Source of the DNA: Planomicrobium sp. YIM 101495
GTDB taxonomy: Bacteria > Bacillota > Bacilli > Bacillales_A > Planococcaceae
NCBI RefSeq assembly: GCF_009707665.1
Contig: NZ_WLZW01000003.1
Location: forward strand, 62,001-126,000
Length of the DNA stretch: 64,000 nucleotides
Reading direction: 5' to 3'
A program made the position numbers and the translations under genes. Position 1 is the first letter of the stretch. Each line of letters begins with the position of its first letter. The notes under the pieces are model-generated. The model did no database searches, had not been told where the DNA came from, and saw only the letters and a list, made by a program, of their open reading frames with translations. This document shows, piece by piece, positions 19,435 to 28,596 of the stretch.

Positions 19435-20961
19435 TTGAACAATAACAAACCAAACACACAGGGGAACGTCTTGCCGTTCATCCCGACAGGAGAATATTAT
19501 TACCAAAAAGCGCTATTGGCACTTCGCAAGGAGCAGTATGACCGCGCGCATAAATTCCTCAAGCGGGCAGTCGAACTGAGCCCGGAAGATGCTGATATCC
19601 GGATGCAATACGGCGTCCTGCTAATGGAGATGAGCGAATTCGAACTGTCGATGGAAGCATTGCACGAAGCTCAGGAACTGGATCCCGAAAAGCCGGATCT
19701 CTTGTTCTACTTAGCTGAAGCCCATGCACATCTCGGGATTTTCCTGGAGGCACGCAATTTCGCGAAACGCTATATCGAGAAGGAGCCCCACGGCGAATAT
19801 GCCGCGGAGGCGCTTGAAATCATCGACTTTGCAGAACAGGAAGACTGGCAGTTGTTCGGCGACGACAACGAAGCGCAGGACAGCGAGTCATACTATCAGC
19901 AGGAAAAATCACGCAAGCTGATGGAGCAGGGGGATTTCGCGGGAGCGATTGCACTACTCGAATCAGTGATTGAGGAGAAGCCCGATTTCTGGGGCGCCTA
20001 CAACCATCTGTCGCTCGCTTATTTTTACGTGGGCGAAACGGAGATGGCGCTGTCGCTTCTACACGATGTGCTCCGGCGCAACAAAGGGAACTTGCATGCG
20101 CTCTGCAATCTCGCGGTCATCCACTATTACGAGCGGAGCGACGAGCTGGTACATGTGATCGACATGCTGAAGAAGATCCAACCGTATATTTTCGAACATC
20201 GCTACAAGCTTGGTGCGACATTCGCGCTCCTCGGCCAGTACAAAGAAGCGTATCGCTGGCTGAGGAGCTTGCAGAAGCGTGGCTTCAACGGAGATCCAGC
20301 GTTCTACTTCTGGCTGTCACACTCTGCATTCCATTGTGGCTACGAAGAAGCGGCGAAGCACGCATGGCGTCAGCTGATCAAACTCGATCCGACGAAGGAA
20401 GGTTATGAGCCGTGGACAGATACGCCGGAAGTGCCGAATGCCTCGGCGATCGAGCACGACCGGGAATACTTGATCGCGAAGCTCGACCATCCACATCAAA
20501 GTGAACGGCTATTCGGCTATTTCCTTCTCGGGAAATCGTCACACAAGCAGGAGATTGTCTCCCATCCGAAGTGGCTCAAGCCGGATGGACTGTCGCTCGT
20601 CGAAACATTCATGCTCGGCTATGCGCTCGGCCATTCCTTCAGTGACACCATTCCGGAAGAGAAAGCATTTCTGCAGGCGATGAAGGCAACGGAGATCCTA
20701 TATGCCGAAAAAGGCATGGTGACGGAAGAGAATTCCTACACATTCCAAATGTGGTTCATCCTGCTTGAGAAAGCATATGAGCGGAACTATCCGTTCAAGA
20801 ACCCGAACGCATTGGCCGCTGCCGTGGATTACATGGTCAAGTCTTCGCGCGACCGCAGCATCACAAAAAAGGCGGTCGCGGAGCATTACGGCATTACGGC
20901 GGCGACGTTGACGAAATACATCAATGAGCTGATTCCGTTTTTCCCACTATTTGAATCGTAA
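19435..20961 (+). CDS. yvcD: TPR-repeat protein YvcD
   Basis: A 508-residue soluble helical protein. The N-terminal half carries tetratricopeptide repeats (YYQKALLALRKEQYDRAHKF; ADIRMQYGVLLMEMSEFELS; PDLLFYLAEAHAHLGIFLEA; WGAYNHLSLAYFYVGETEMA). The C-terminal part, from about 460, reads like a helix-turn-helix (TKKAVAEHYGITAATLTKYI). It lies between the his operon and trxB exactly as in B. subtilis, where its role is not established. The start is TTG after TCGGAGGC. Its own terminator makes it a monocistronic unit. Confidence 0.85.
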   Translation: MNNNKPNTQGNVLPFIPTGEYYYQKALLALRKEQYDRAHKFLKRAVELSPEDADIRMQYGVLLMEMSEFELSMEALHEAQELDPEKPDLLFYLAEAHAHLGIFLEARNFAKRYIEKEPHGEYAAEALEIIDFAEQEDWQLFGDDNEAQDSESYYQQEKSRKLMEQGDFAGAIALLESVIEEKPDFWGAYNHLSLAYFYVGETEMALSLLHDVLRRNKGNLHALCNLAVIHYYERSDELVHVIDMLKKIQPYIFEHRYKLGATFALLGQYKEAYRWLRSLQKRGFNGDPAFYFWLSHSAFHCGYEEAAKHAWRQLIKLDPTKEGYEPWTDTPEVPNASAIEHDREYLIAKLDHPHQSERLFGYFLLGKSSHKQEIVSHPKWLKPDGLSLVETFMLGYALGHSFSDTIPEEKAFLQAMKATEILYAEKGMVTEENSYTFQMWFILLEKAYERNYPFKNPNALAAAVDYMVKSSRDRSITKKAVAEHYGITAATLTKYINELIPFFPLFES

Positions 20962-20969
20962 GAACGAAT

Positions 20970-21003
20970 GAGGAGCGGCACATGTCCGTCTCCTCCTTTG
21001 TTT
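20970..21003 (+). terminator. Terminator after yvcD
   Basis: GAGGAGCGG pairs with CCGTCTCCTC with one bulged base, followed by CTTTGTTTA. The stem is good but the T run is weak. Confidence 0.55.
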
Positions 21004-21146
21004 AGTTTGAAATGATGGAAAAAAGGTATAATGGACGTAATTACGTTAACGATGTGACATGGAAATCGATGGCCGATCCAACGGTTTCGTACAGGCAGAA
21101 AATTTGCCTGTTCCTGTGGATTCGGCTACGATTTAGTCAGAGATAA

Positions 21147-22115
<969 letters not shown>

Positions 22116-22212
22116 TTTAATATTTCCTTAATGCCTTTGTAACATCGCTGTCATGTAGAAGAGGTATAGTAAGGATAGTAAATTGACCCCCTTTTTATAA
22201 AGAAGTTTTGAC

Positions 22213-22253
22213 AGGCTGCAGACCGGACATCCGGTTTTGCAGCCTCTTTTTTT
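22213..22253 (+). terminator. Terminator after trxB
   Basis: AGGCTGCAGACCGG pairs with CCGGTTTTGCAGCCT around an ACAT loop, followed by CTTTTTTTT. The stem is strong. Confidence 0.88.
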
Positions 22254-22260
22254 ATGTTCT

Positions 22261-22290
22261 TTGCATGACACACCCGGAAAGGTGTATAAT
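22261..22290 (+). promoter_or_regulatory. yvcI promoter
   Basis: TTGCAT (22261-22266) and a perfect TATAAT (22285-22290) are separated by 18 bp, 27 bp before yvcI. Confidence 0.7.
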
Positions 22291-22316
22291 GGTAGAAGTT
22301 TATTCAAAGGGATGGA

Positions 22317-22811
22317 GTGTCGAATGTGCAACGTATTGCGAATCTATTGACGATCAAAGAAGGACAAGTTCTTCTGCTGAAAAAACCGCGCCGTGACTGG
22401 TATGTAGCACCCGGCGGCAAAATGGAGCCAGGGGAGTCGATCTATGAGTCGGCGATCCGTGAATTCACAGAAGAGACCGGCGCAACGCCGGTCGGCACTC
22501 ACTTGAAAGGCATCTACACGATGATGATTCATGAAGGGGATGTAGTCGTGGATGAATGGATGCTCTATACGTTTGTGGCGCATGACCTGATCGGGACACC
22601 GTATGAGGAGAACCGGGAAGGTTTGCTTGAATGGCACCCTGTGGAAAGTTTGGCGACGCTGCCGATGGCGGAAGGGGACCGCACGAACCTGCTATTCGCT
22701 GCGCACCAAGCCGGGATGCAGTATGGAACGTTCCACTACACGAAGGAGTTCCAATTGCTCGAGGAGCTGATCCAGTCATCGACAGAAGAGGTGAAGCGGA
22801 CGGATGGATAA
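22317..22811 (+). CDS. yvcI: NUDIX hydrolase YvcI
   Basis: A 164-residue pyrophosphohydrolase with a canonical Nudix box from about residue 41, [20 protein letters not shown] followed by TGA, which binds the catalytic metal. The preceding [13 protein letters not shown] matches B. subtilis YvcI. Its substrate is a nucleoside-diphosphate-linked compound that cannot be named from sequence. The start is GTG at 22317; a second GTG three codons on is also possible, but the upstream one matches the family's N terminus. The end overlaps rapZ by 8 bp, starting a yvcI-rapZ-yvcK-whiA operon. Confidence 0.92.
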   Translation: MSNVQRIANLLTIKEGQVLLLKKPRRDWYVAPGGKMEPGESIYESAIREFTEETGATPVGTHLKGIYTMMIHEGDVVVDEWMLYTFVAHDLIGTPYEENREGLLEWHPVESLATLPMAEGDRTNLLFAAHQAGMQYGTFHYTKEFQLLEELIQSSTEEVKRTDG

Positions 22812-23685
22812 CACACAGAAGGAAACCGAATTGATCATCATTACAGGGATGTCGGGCGCCGGAAAAACAGTTGCGATTCAAAGCTTCGAGGATCTTGGCT
22901 TTTACACGATCGATAATTTGCCACCAGCGCTGCTGCTGACGTTCATCCGACTGATGAAGGATTCCGGGAAGACGATGAAACGCATTGCAGTCGTGATGGA
23001 TCTACGCGGCGGTGACTTCTTTGACAGCTTGAAAGAAGCGGTCGATAACTTATCGCAGGAGCCTTCTGTATCGAGTACGCTCCTGTTTCTTGACGCGGAT
23101 AACCAGACGCTTGTCAGCCGCTACAAAGAAAGTCGGCGATCCCATCCATTGTCCCCAGGCGGACTTGTACTCGGTGGCTTGAAGAAGGAGCGCGATTTGC
23201 TCCATGATCTGCAAGGGCGCGCCAAGTATATATACAACACTTCGAACATGTCTCCCCGAGAATTGAAAGAACGCATTTACAACGATTTCTCCTCGGCAAG
23301 TTCCAACGTCTTCACCGTCAATGTCTTGTCATTCGGTTTCAAGCACGGAATGCCGATCGATGCCGATCTTGTCTTCGATGTCCGGTTTTTACCGAACCCG
23401 TTTTACATCGAGGAATTGAAGCCGTTGACAGGACTTGATAAAGAAGTATCGGATTACGTGCTGAAATGGACTGAAACACAAACATTGATCGACAAGCTGA
23501 CCGACTTGCTGCACTTTTTGATCCCGCAATATAAGAACGAAGGGAAAGCGCAATTGGTCATCGCGTTCGGGTGTACTGGCGGCCAGCATCGCTCAGTGAC
23601 ACTTGCGGAATATTACGGGAAGTTACTCGCCGAACAAAATAAGACAGTCGTCACGCATCGTGACGCAAGACTGAGAGAGGGCTGA
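22804..23685 (+). CDS. rapZ: RNase adapter/nucleotide-binding protein RapZ (YvcJ)
   Basis: P-loop protein of 293 residues that hydrolyses ATP and GTP. In enterics it is the adapter that targets the GlmZ sRNA to RNase E; in B. subtilis (YvcJ) it affects competence. Walker A GMSGAGKT is at about 15-22, and the C-terminal domain holds the conserved block [11 protein letters not shown] near 257-267. The gene neighbours yvcK and whiA as in nearly all Firmicutes. Confidence 0.96.
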   Translation: MDNTQKETELIIITGMSGAGKTVAIQSFEDLGFYTIDNLPPALLLTFIRLMKDSGKTMKRIAVVMDLRGGDFFDSLKEAVDNLSQEPSVSSTLLFLDADNQTLVSRYKESRRSHPLSPGGLVLGGLKKERDLLHDLQGRAKYIYNTSNMSPRELKERIYNDFSSASSNVFTVNVLSFGFKHGMPIDADLVFDVRFLPNPFYIEELKPLTGLDKEVSDYVLKWTETQTLIDKLTDLLHFLIPQYKNEGKAQLVIAFGCTGGQHRSVTLAEYYGKLLAEQNKTVVTHRDARLREG

Positions 23686-23690
23686 ACGAG

Positions 23691-24671
23691 ATGGACGGGA
23701 ATACTGAGCGAAAACGCCTCGTCATCATCGGCGGTGGTACAGGTCTTTCGACGTTGCTCCGCGGCCTGAAGCTGATGCCGCTTGATTTGACTGCCATCGT
23801 CACCGTTGCGGATGATGGAGGAAGCTCTGGCCGGCTCCGGAACGATTTGGATATTCCACCACCGGGCGATATCCGTAACGTGATGGCTGCTTTGTCGGAT
23901 ACGGAACCGCTTCTGGCAGAGATGTTCCAATACCGTTTCAAGCAATCGCTGGACCTGGATGGCCATTCTCTCGGGAACTTGATGCTCGCCGCGTTGACGG
24001 AGATCACAGGGGACTTTGCGAATGCTGTCCGTGAAATGAGCCGTGTACTGAACGTCAATGGCACCGTACTTCCTGCTGCGAATCAATTGGTGACGCTTCA
24101 TGCGGAACTGGAGGACGGCACGATCGTCAGCGGCGAATCGAAGATCCCGGCTTACTTGCAGCCGATCAAACGGGTGTTTCTGCAACCGGATGACGTGCAG
24201 ACATTGCCGGATACGATTGCAGCGATCGAGAAGGCGGATTTGATCGTCGTCGGACCAGGATCGCTTTATACGAGCATCTTGCCGAATTTATTAGTCAAGG
24301 ATATCCGTGATGCTGTACTGCAAGCAAGCGCGAAGAAAATCTATATTTGCAACTTGATGACCCAGGCCGGGGAAACGTACCGGTATTCTGCAGAGGACCA
24401 TGTGCAGGCGTTGTACGACCATGTCGGCACATCGTTCCTTGATGGCATCCTGCTGGAAGAAGTCCGGATTCCCGAAACAGTCGTCAAGGTTTATAAAAAA
24501 GAAAAAGCGTCACCTGTCGAATACGATGAAGAGCAACTCGAACGTATGGGCTTAGCAGTGTTCCGCCGGAAGATTACGAATGTTTACGGCGAAACGGTGC
24601 GCCATGAGCCACAGAAAGTGGCACAATGGCTATACGAGTATGTCGAAGGGAAGGACAGCGAGACGCATTAA
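23691..24671 (+). CDS. yvcK: Gluconeogenesis factor YvcK
   Basis: A 326-residue UDP-sugar-binding protein of the CofD-like fold. It is needed for growth on gluconeogenic carbon sources and for normal cell-wall synthesis in Bacillus. The Rossmann-like start [17 protein letters not shown] (about 11-27) and the DGGSSGRLR phosphate-binding segment are present, as is [17 protein letters not shown]. The gene follows rapZ by 5 bp and ends 34 bp before whiA. Confidence 0.96.
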   Translation: MDGNTERKRLVIIGGGTGLSTLLRGLKLMPLDLTAIVTVADDGGSSGRLRNDLDIPPPGDIRNVMAALSDTEPLLAEMFQYRFKQSLDLDGHSLGNLMLAALTEITGDFANAVREMSRVLNVNGTVLPAANQLVTLHAELEDGTIVSGESKIPAYLQPIKRVFLQPDDVQTLPDTIAAIEKADLIVVGPGSLYTSILPNLLVKDIRDAVLQASAKKIYICNLMTQAGETYRYSAEDHVQALYDHVGTSFLDGILLEEVRIPETVVKVYKKEKASPVEYDEEQLERMGLAVFRRKITNVYGETVRHEPQKVAQWLYEYVEGKDSETH

Positions 24672-24705
24672 TGTCCAACCTATCATGCTGAAAGGGGGAG
24701 AAGAA

Positions 24706-25653
24706 ATGTCTTTTGCCTCGGAAACGAAAAAAGAATTAACGCAGATCGAGTCGGATGACTGCTGTGGCAAGGCGGAACTGTCCGCCATGATCCGCATGAA
24801 TGGCACGATGTCATTTGCCGACAGAGCGCTCAGCTTGGATATCCAGACGGAGAACGCAGCGATCGCAAGACGGATCTATACATTTTTGAAACGTTTTTAT
24901 CCCGCTTATGCAGTGGAGCTGCTTGTCCGGAAGAAGATGCGGCTGAAGAAGAACAACGTCTACATTTGCCGCGTCCGGAAAGGGGCACAGCACATCCTGG
25001 AAGATTTGGCGATCTTGAAGGAAGGCTTCCAAATCCAATATGCGGTGGACGAAGAGCTAGTGGAGAAGAACTGCTGCAAACGCGCTTACTTAAGAGGTGC
25101 GTTCCTTGCAGGCGGTTCGGTCAACAATCCGGAAACGTCGTCTTACCATCTGGAAATTTATTCGCTCTATAAAGATCACGCGGAATCACTTGTCCGCCTG
25201 ATGAACGAGTTCCACTTGAACAGCAAGACGATTGAACGAAAAAAAGGCTACGTCACGTATTTGAAGGAAGCCGAGAAGATTTCCGATTTCCTAAGCATTG
25301 CCGGAGCACATGCGGCGCTGCTGAAATTCGAAGACGTGCGCATCATTCGTGACATGCGAAACAGCGTCAATCGCCTCGTAAACTGTGAGACGGCCAATTT
25401 GAACAAGACCATCGATGCAGCGTTGCGGCAAGTGGAAAACATCCGCTTCATCGATTCTGTCATCGGCATCGACCAGCTGCCGGACCGGCTCCGGGAAATC
25501 GCCCGCTTGCGTGTCGAGTACCAAGACGTTACGCTAAAGGAGTTAGGAGAAATGGTGGCGGCTGGCACCGTCAGCAAGTCTGGTGTCAATCATCGACTGC
25601 GCAAAATCGATGAGATCGCGGAGTCACTCCGAAAAGGGGAAATGCTCAGCTGA
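24706..25653 (+). CDS. whiA: WhiA-type DNA-binding regulator
   Basis: A 315-residue protein with a degenerate LAGLIDADG homing-endonuclease-like N-terminal domain ([20 protein letters not shown] is one of its two repeats) and a C-terminal helix-turn-helix ([20 protein letters not shown]). In Bacillus, WhiA binds DNA and influences cell division and chromosome segregation; in actinobacteria it is a sporulation activator. I placed the start at 24706 after AAAGGGGGAG. A longer in-frame extension back to 24580 overlaps yvcK and has no ribosome site. Confidence 0.96.
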   Translation: MSFASETKKELTQIESDDCCGKAELSAMIRMNGTMSFADRALSLDIQTENAAIARRIYTFLKRFYPAYAVELLVRKKMRLKKNNVYICRVRKGAQHILEDLAILKEGFQIQYAVDEELVEKNCCKRAYLRGAFLAGGSVNNPETSSYHLEIYSLYKDHAESLVRLMNEFHLNSKTIERKKGYVTYLKEAEKISDFLSIAGAHAALLKFEDVRIIRDMRNSVNRLVNCETANLNKTIDAALRQVENIRFIDSVIGIDQLPDRLREIARLRVEYQDVTLKELGEMVAAGTVSKSGVNHRLRKIDEIAESLRKGEMLS

Positions 25654-25715
25654 TATATGCGGCTGATTTTTTATAGAAAGAACTTAACCGAGGAATAAGA
25701 GGAGGAACAGTTCAT

Positions 25716-25973
25716 ATGGTGGAAAAACAAGTGAAAGTGCAATTGAACTCAGGCTTGCAGGCAAGGCAGGCAGCATTATTCGTGCAGGAGGCAAACCGCT
25801 TCAGCGCTGATGTGTACTTGGAAAAAGGCGAGAAGAAAGTCAACGCGAAAAGCATCATGGGCATCATGAGCCTTGCGATCAGTAAAGGCACGGACGTCGT
25901 AATCTCTGCCGACGGTTCGGACGAAGGCGGAGCGGTCGATGCACTTGTGGCGCTTGTCGATAAAGAAGCATAA
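25716..25973 (+). CDS. crh: Catabolite repression HPr-like protein Crh
   Basis: An 85-residue HPr paralogue. Residue 15, His in true HPr (phosphorylated by PEP/enzyme I), is Gln here (GLQAR). Ser46, the HprK target, is kept in NAKSIMG. This combination defines Crh, which cannot carry PTS phosphate but as Ser46-P acts as CcpA co-effector. Position 18, usually Pro (QARPA), is Gln (QARQA) in this copy. Its kinase HprK is encoded 17 kb upstream. AGAGGAGG precedes the ATG. Confidence 0.95.
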   Translation: MVEKQVKVQLNSGLQARQAALFVQEANRFSADVYLEKGEKKVNAKSIMGIMSLAISKGTDVVISADGSDEGGAVDALVALVDKEA

Positions 25974-25983
25974 GAAAACGATG

Positions 25984-26033
25984 GGCCGTCTCGGCAAAGT
26001 TATGCAATATGACTTTGTCGGGGCGGATTTTTT
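25984..26033 (+). terminator. Terminator after crh
   Basis: The imperfect stem GCCGTCtCGgCAAAGT/ACTTTGtCggGGCGG is followed by ATTTTTTAT. Confidence 0.75.
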
Positions 26034-26057
26034 ATGGGAGGGTTTCAGCAGAACGTG

Positions 26058-26141
26058 GGTTATCTAAAGATAAACAGCGGTTACCTAAGAAAGGACGCCG
26101 GTTATCTGGGAACGAATGCCGGTTATGCAAGGACGAAGATA
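26058..26141. repeat. Four degenerate 21-bp tandem repeats
   Basis: Units begin with GGTTAT or GGTTAC at 26058, 26079, 26100 and 26121, exactly 21 bp apart, each followed by a variable A/G-rich stretch ending in a GCC-like triplet. In frame they would read GYLKINS-GYLRKDA-GYLGTNA-GYARTKI, so a short degenerate heptapeptide ORF (26034-26288) exists. It has no ribosome site, and the tRNA gene lies across it on the other strand. I regard the repeats as noncoding. Confidence 0.7.
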
Positions 26142-26177
26142 ATTATAAACTCGGATGCGTATCACGTTTCGTCAAAA

Positions 26178-26223
26178 CAAAAACAGCCCCGCATATCACA
26201 ATGGACATGCAGAGCTGTTTTTA
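26178..26223 (-). terminator. Terminator of the tRNA-Arg gene
   Basis: The plus strand reads CAAAAACAGC...GCTGTTTTTA around an inner GCAT/ATGC stem. On the minus strand the hairpin ends in GCTGTTTTTGTTTTG, a good T run 13 bases past the tRNA. Confidence 0.8.
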
Positions 26224-26235
26224 TATACTTATGTA

Positions 26236-26307
26236 TACCCTCGGAGGGAATCGAACCCCCATTTCAAGAACCGGAATCTTGCGTGTGATCCATTACACTA
26301 CGAGGGC
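26236..26307 (-). tRNA. tRNA-Arg (anticodon CCG)
   Basis: A 72-base cloverleaf on the minus strand. The acceptor GCCCTCG/CGAGGGT carries discriminator A. The D arm is GTGT...ACAC, the anticodon stem CAAGA/TCTTG closes the loop TTCCGGT with anticodon CCG, and the T arm is GGGGGTTCGATTCCCTC. CCA is not encoded (the next bases are TAC). The same tRNA lies upstream of clpP in B. subtilis. Confidence 0.93.
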
Positions 26308-26382
26308 ATGTGCCGGTTAACGACTTTTCCATTATATAAAATTTCCGGCAGAAATACAAGCTCTTATTTACGAATCGTTATA

Positions 26383-26413
26383 TTTGACCTTCATTGACCA
26401 TCATGTGTATGAT
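26383..26413 (+). promoter_or_regulatory. clpP promoter overlapped by a CtsR operator
   Basis: On the minus strand, 26383-26399 reads GGTCAATGAAGGTCAAA, matching the CtsR heptad repeat RGTCAAANANRGTCAAA at all but one fixed position. The plus-strand -35 TTGACC (26384-26389) lies inside it and pairs with TATGAT (26408-26413) at 18 bp. Heat-shock derepression of clpP by loss of CtsR is therefore expected. Confidence 0.82.
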
Positions 26414-26475
26414 AGGAATACAGCTGAGACATTCAGCAATTTAGAAAAACTTATTCAGACGAGGAGGATTTATCT

Positions 26476-27075
26476 ATGAACTTAGTGCCTACAGTAATTG
26501 AACAAACGAGTCGCGGGGAACGTGCGTATGACATCTACTCACGCTTGCTGAAAGACCGCGTTATCATGCTTGGGAGCGGAATCGACGACAACGTAGCAAA
26601 CTCGATCGTTGCTCAGCTTCTATTCCTTGAAGCGGAAGATCCAGAAAAAGATATTTCCATCTACATCAACTCACCAGGCGGCAGCATTACAGCCGGCATG
26701 GCAATTTACGATACGATGCAATTCATCCGTCCGGACGTCCAGACGATCTGTATCGGAATGGCTGCTTCGATGGGAGCATTCCTTCTTGCAGCTGGTACAA
26801 AAGGCAAACGCTTTGCACTTCCGAACGCTGAAGTGATGATTCACCAACCACTTGGTGGCGCACAAGGACAAGCGACGGAAATCGAAATCGCAGCGAAACG
26901 CATCTTGCACCTTCGCGAAAAGTTGAACGAAATTCTTTCAGAGCGTACGGGTCAGCCGCTTGACGTAATCGCGAAAGATACAGACCGCGACAATTTCATG
27001 ACAGCTGAACGTGCGAAAGAATATGGTTTGGTTGACCAAATCATCACACGCAGCAAAATGTCTGAAAACAAATAA
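26476..27075 (+). CDS. clpP: ATP-dependent Clp protease proteolytic subunit
   Basis: Self-compartmentalised serine protease that forms tetradecamers and works with ClpX, ClpC or ClpE. The 199-residue protein has the full catalytic triad: Ser98 in [11 protein letters not shown], His123 in [10 protein letters not shown] and Asp172 in DTDRDNF. A short N-terminal propeptide-like segment is present. GACGAGGAGG precedes the ATG, and CtsR control is indicated by the upstream operator. It is monocistronic with its own terminator. Confidence 0.99.
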   Translation: MNLVPTVIEQTSRGERAYDIYSRLLKDRVIMLGSGIDDNVANSIVAQLLFLEAEDPEKDISIYINSPGGSITAGMAIYDTMQFIRPDVQTICIGMAASMGAFLLAAGTKGKRFALPNAEVMIHQPLGGAQGQATEIEIAAKRILHLREKLNEILSERTGQPLDVIAKDTDRDNFMTAERAKEYGLVDQIITRSKMSENK

Positions 27076-27091
27076 GCGATTCATACAGGAA

Positions 27092-27129
27092 GGCGAAGGA
27101 AAACAATCCGTTTTCCTTCGCCTTTTTTA
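27092..27129 (+). terminator. Terminator after clpP
   Basis: GGCGAAGGAAAAC and GTTTTCCTTCGCC form a perfect 13-bp stem with a five-base loop, followed by TTTTTTAT. Confidence 0.92.
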
Positions 27130-27155
27130 TGTCTATTGAATGGAAGGTGTTCGGG

Positions 27156-27386
27156 ATGTTTACGTTGTACACACGGCCTGAATGTGGACTATGCGAAGAG
27201 GCGAAATTGATGCTCGGTCTCGTGCAAGAAGATTTTCCGGTGGAATGGAACGAAGTGAACATCGAACGAGACGATGTGCTGCACGAGAAGTACATGCTAA
27301 TGATTCCTGTCTTGGAAAGGGACGGAGAAATCGTGCTGTACGGCAATATCGGCTATGCCGATTTGATTGAAGCGTTAATCGATTGA
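27156..27386 (+). CDS. Glutaredoxin-like (DUF836 type) thioredoxin-fold protein
   Basis: A 76-residue protein with a thioredoxin fold. The N-terminal FTLYTRPECGLCEEAKLML carries a CGLC redox pair right after the first strand, and the cis-proline region is MLMIPVLER. Small proteins of this kind are probable thiol-disulfide oxidoreductases; the partner is unknown. I chose the ATG at 27156 (ribosome site GGAAGGTG) rather than the one at 27129, which lies in the clpP terminator. The gene stands alone between two terminators. Confidence 0.82.
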   Translation: MFTLYTRPECGLCEEAKLMLGLVQEDFPVEWNEVNIERDDVLHEKYMLMIPVLERDGEIVLYGNIGYADLIEALID

Positions 27387-27388
27387 AG

Positions 27389-27438
27389 AAAGACTGCCTG
27401 ACGGGTTTTCATCGCCCGCTGAGCAGTCTTTCTTTTTT
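27389..27438 (+). terminator. Terminator after the glutaredoxin-like gene
   Basis: AAAGACTGC pairs with GCAGTCTTT, enclosing an inner GGG/CCC stem, and is followed by CTTTTTTG. Confidence 0.8.
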
Positions 27439-27461
27439 GTCGGAAGAGCTGAACAGATGTA

Positions 27462-27490
27462 TTGCATTCTTATATACGATTCGTTACAAT
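27462..27490 (+). promoter_or_regulatory. cggR-gap operon promoter
   Basis: TTGCAT (27462-27467) and TACAAT (27485-27490) are separated by 17 bp. Two GGG-containing half-elements (GTGGGATAA and CTGGGTTAA, about 22 bp apart) follow between the promoter and cggR, where the CggR operator lies in B. subtilis. The match to that operator is weak. Confidence 0.6.
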
Positions 27491-27552
27491 GAATTTAGTG
27501 GGATAATAAATTATATACTGGGTTAAAATACAACCCTAAGCGAGGCGGTAAA

Positions 27553-28596
27553 ATGGAATCCATTTTTTCAGCACAGCAAAAATTATTTCCTGAAATGGAA
27601 GGCCTGCTCCTGCAGCGTTACCGGATGCTCGAAATGATCGAGCTCGAACAGCCTGTCGGAAGACGGACGCTGACCGGACTTTCTGAATGGAAGGAACGTG
27701 ACGTCAGGAGAGAAACCGAAATCTTGAGGGATCAAAGATTGATCCGGATGGAAGCCGGTGGAATGGTCGTGACAGATGGAGGCGTGGATGTGCTTCGGGA
27801 ATTGAAGTCATTCGTCCATGAACTTGCAGGAATGGCAGAGAAAGAAGCTGCTGTCCGAGAAGCACTCGGCATCGCCCGTGTCATCGTCGTGCCACATGAC
27901 AGTGACGAACAAGTCGCTGCCAAAGCGCAGATCGGCAGGGAAGCGGCAGAAGTATTGGAAGCATTGTTCCAAACGTATCGCACTGTGGCAGTCACCGGCG
28001 GCAGTACAATCGCCGCGATTGGTACAGAACTGACTACTGCAAAGCTTCAACCGACCATCCGATTTCTCGCAGCGCGAGGCGGACTTGGAGGCGAGGCGGG
28101 ACACCAGGCGAATATGATCGCTTCTGCATTCGCGGATAAAGTAGGCGGCACAGTCAAAACGCTTTATGTACCGGATCAATTGAGTCCCGGTGCATTTGAA
28201 ACATTGATGAACGAACCGATGATCAAAGACATGATCACGCTTTATGATGAAGCGGAAGTGGTCGTCCACGGCATCGGCAACGCATTCGACCTCGCAAAGC
28301 GGCGTAACGCCACTGAGGAAGAACTTGAGACGCTCAAACAGGGCGGCGCAGTTTCAGAAGCGTTCGGCTATTATTTCGACCGCGGAGGAGAAGTTGTTTA
28401 TCGTCTCCGGACAGCGGGAATTCAATTGAGACAAGTAAATAACGCTGCTGTACTTTTAGCGGTTGCAGGCGGTAGTTCGAAAGCGGAGGCGATCGTCTCC
28501 TATTTCAAGAACGCGCCGAAGCAGACGATTCTTGTTACAGACGAAGGTGCAGCGGATTCAATTATTGCGTTAACCAAAACAGAGGAGGAACTATAA
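27553..28596 (+). CDS. cggR: Central glycolytic genes regulator CggR
   Basis: SorC-family repressor of the gap-pgk-tpi-pgm-eno operon, released by fructose-1,6-bisphosphate. It has 347 residues. The N-terminal winged helix (about 30-75) includes GRRTLTGLSEWKERDVRRE, followed by the sugar-phosphate-binding domain with VTGGSTIAAIG and FLAARGGLGGEAGHQANMIA. It is the first gene of the glycolytic operon, and its stop is immediately followed by the gap ATG. The SD for gap (GAGGAGG) lies inside cggR's last codons, the place where the B. subtilis mRNA is processed. Confidence 0.96.
   Translation: MESIFSAQQKLFPEMEGLLLQRYRMLEMIELEQPVGRRTLTGLSEWKERDVRRETEILRDQRLIRMEAGGMVVTDGGVDVLRELKSFVHELAGMAEKEAAVREALGIARVIVVPHDSDEQVAAKAQIGREAAEVLEALFQTYRTVAVTGGSTIAAIGTELTTAKLQPTIRFLAARGGLGGEAGHQANMIASAFADKVGGTVKTLYVPDQLSPGAFETLMNEPMIKDMITLYDEAEVVVHGIGNAFDLAKRRNATEEELETLKQGGAVSEAFGYYFDRGGEVVYRLRTAGIQLRQVNNAAVLLAVAGGSSKAEAIVSYFKNAPKQTILVTDEGAADSIIALTKTEEEL

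Noticed and set aside
26009-26320. Open frames running through the 21-bp repeats and the tRNA gene
   Set aside because: They lack ribosome sites, cross a terminator and the antisense of tRNA-Arg, and overlap one another in different frames.
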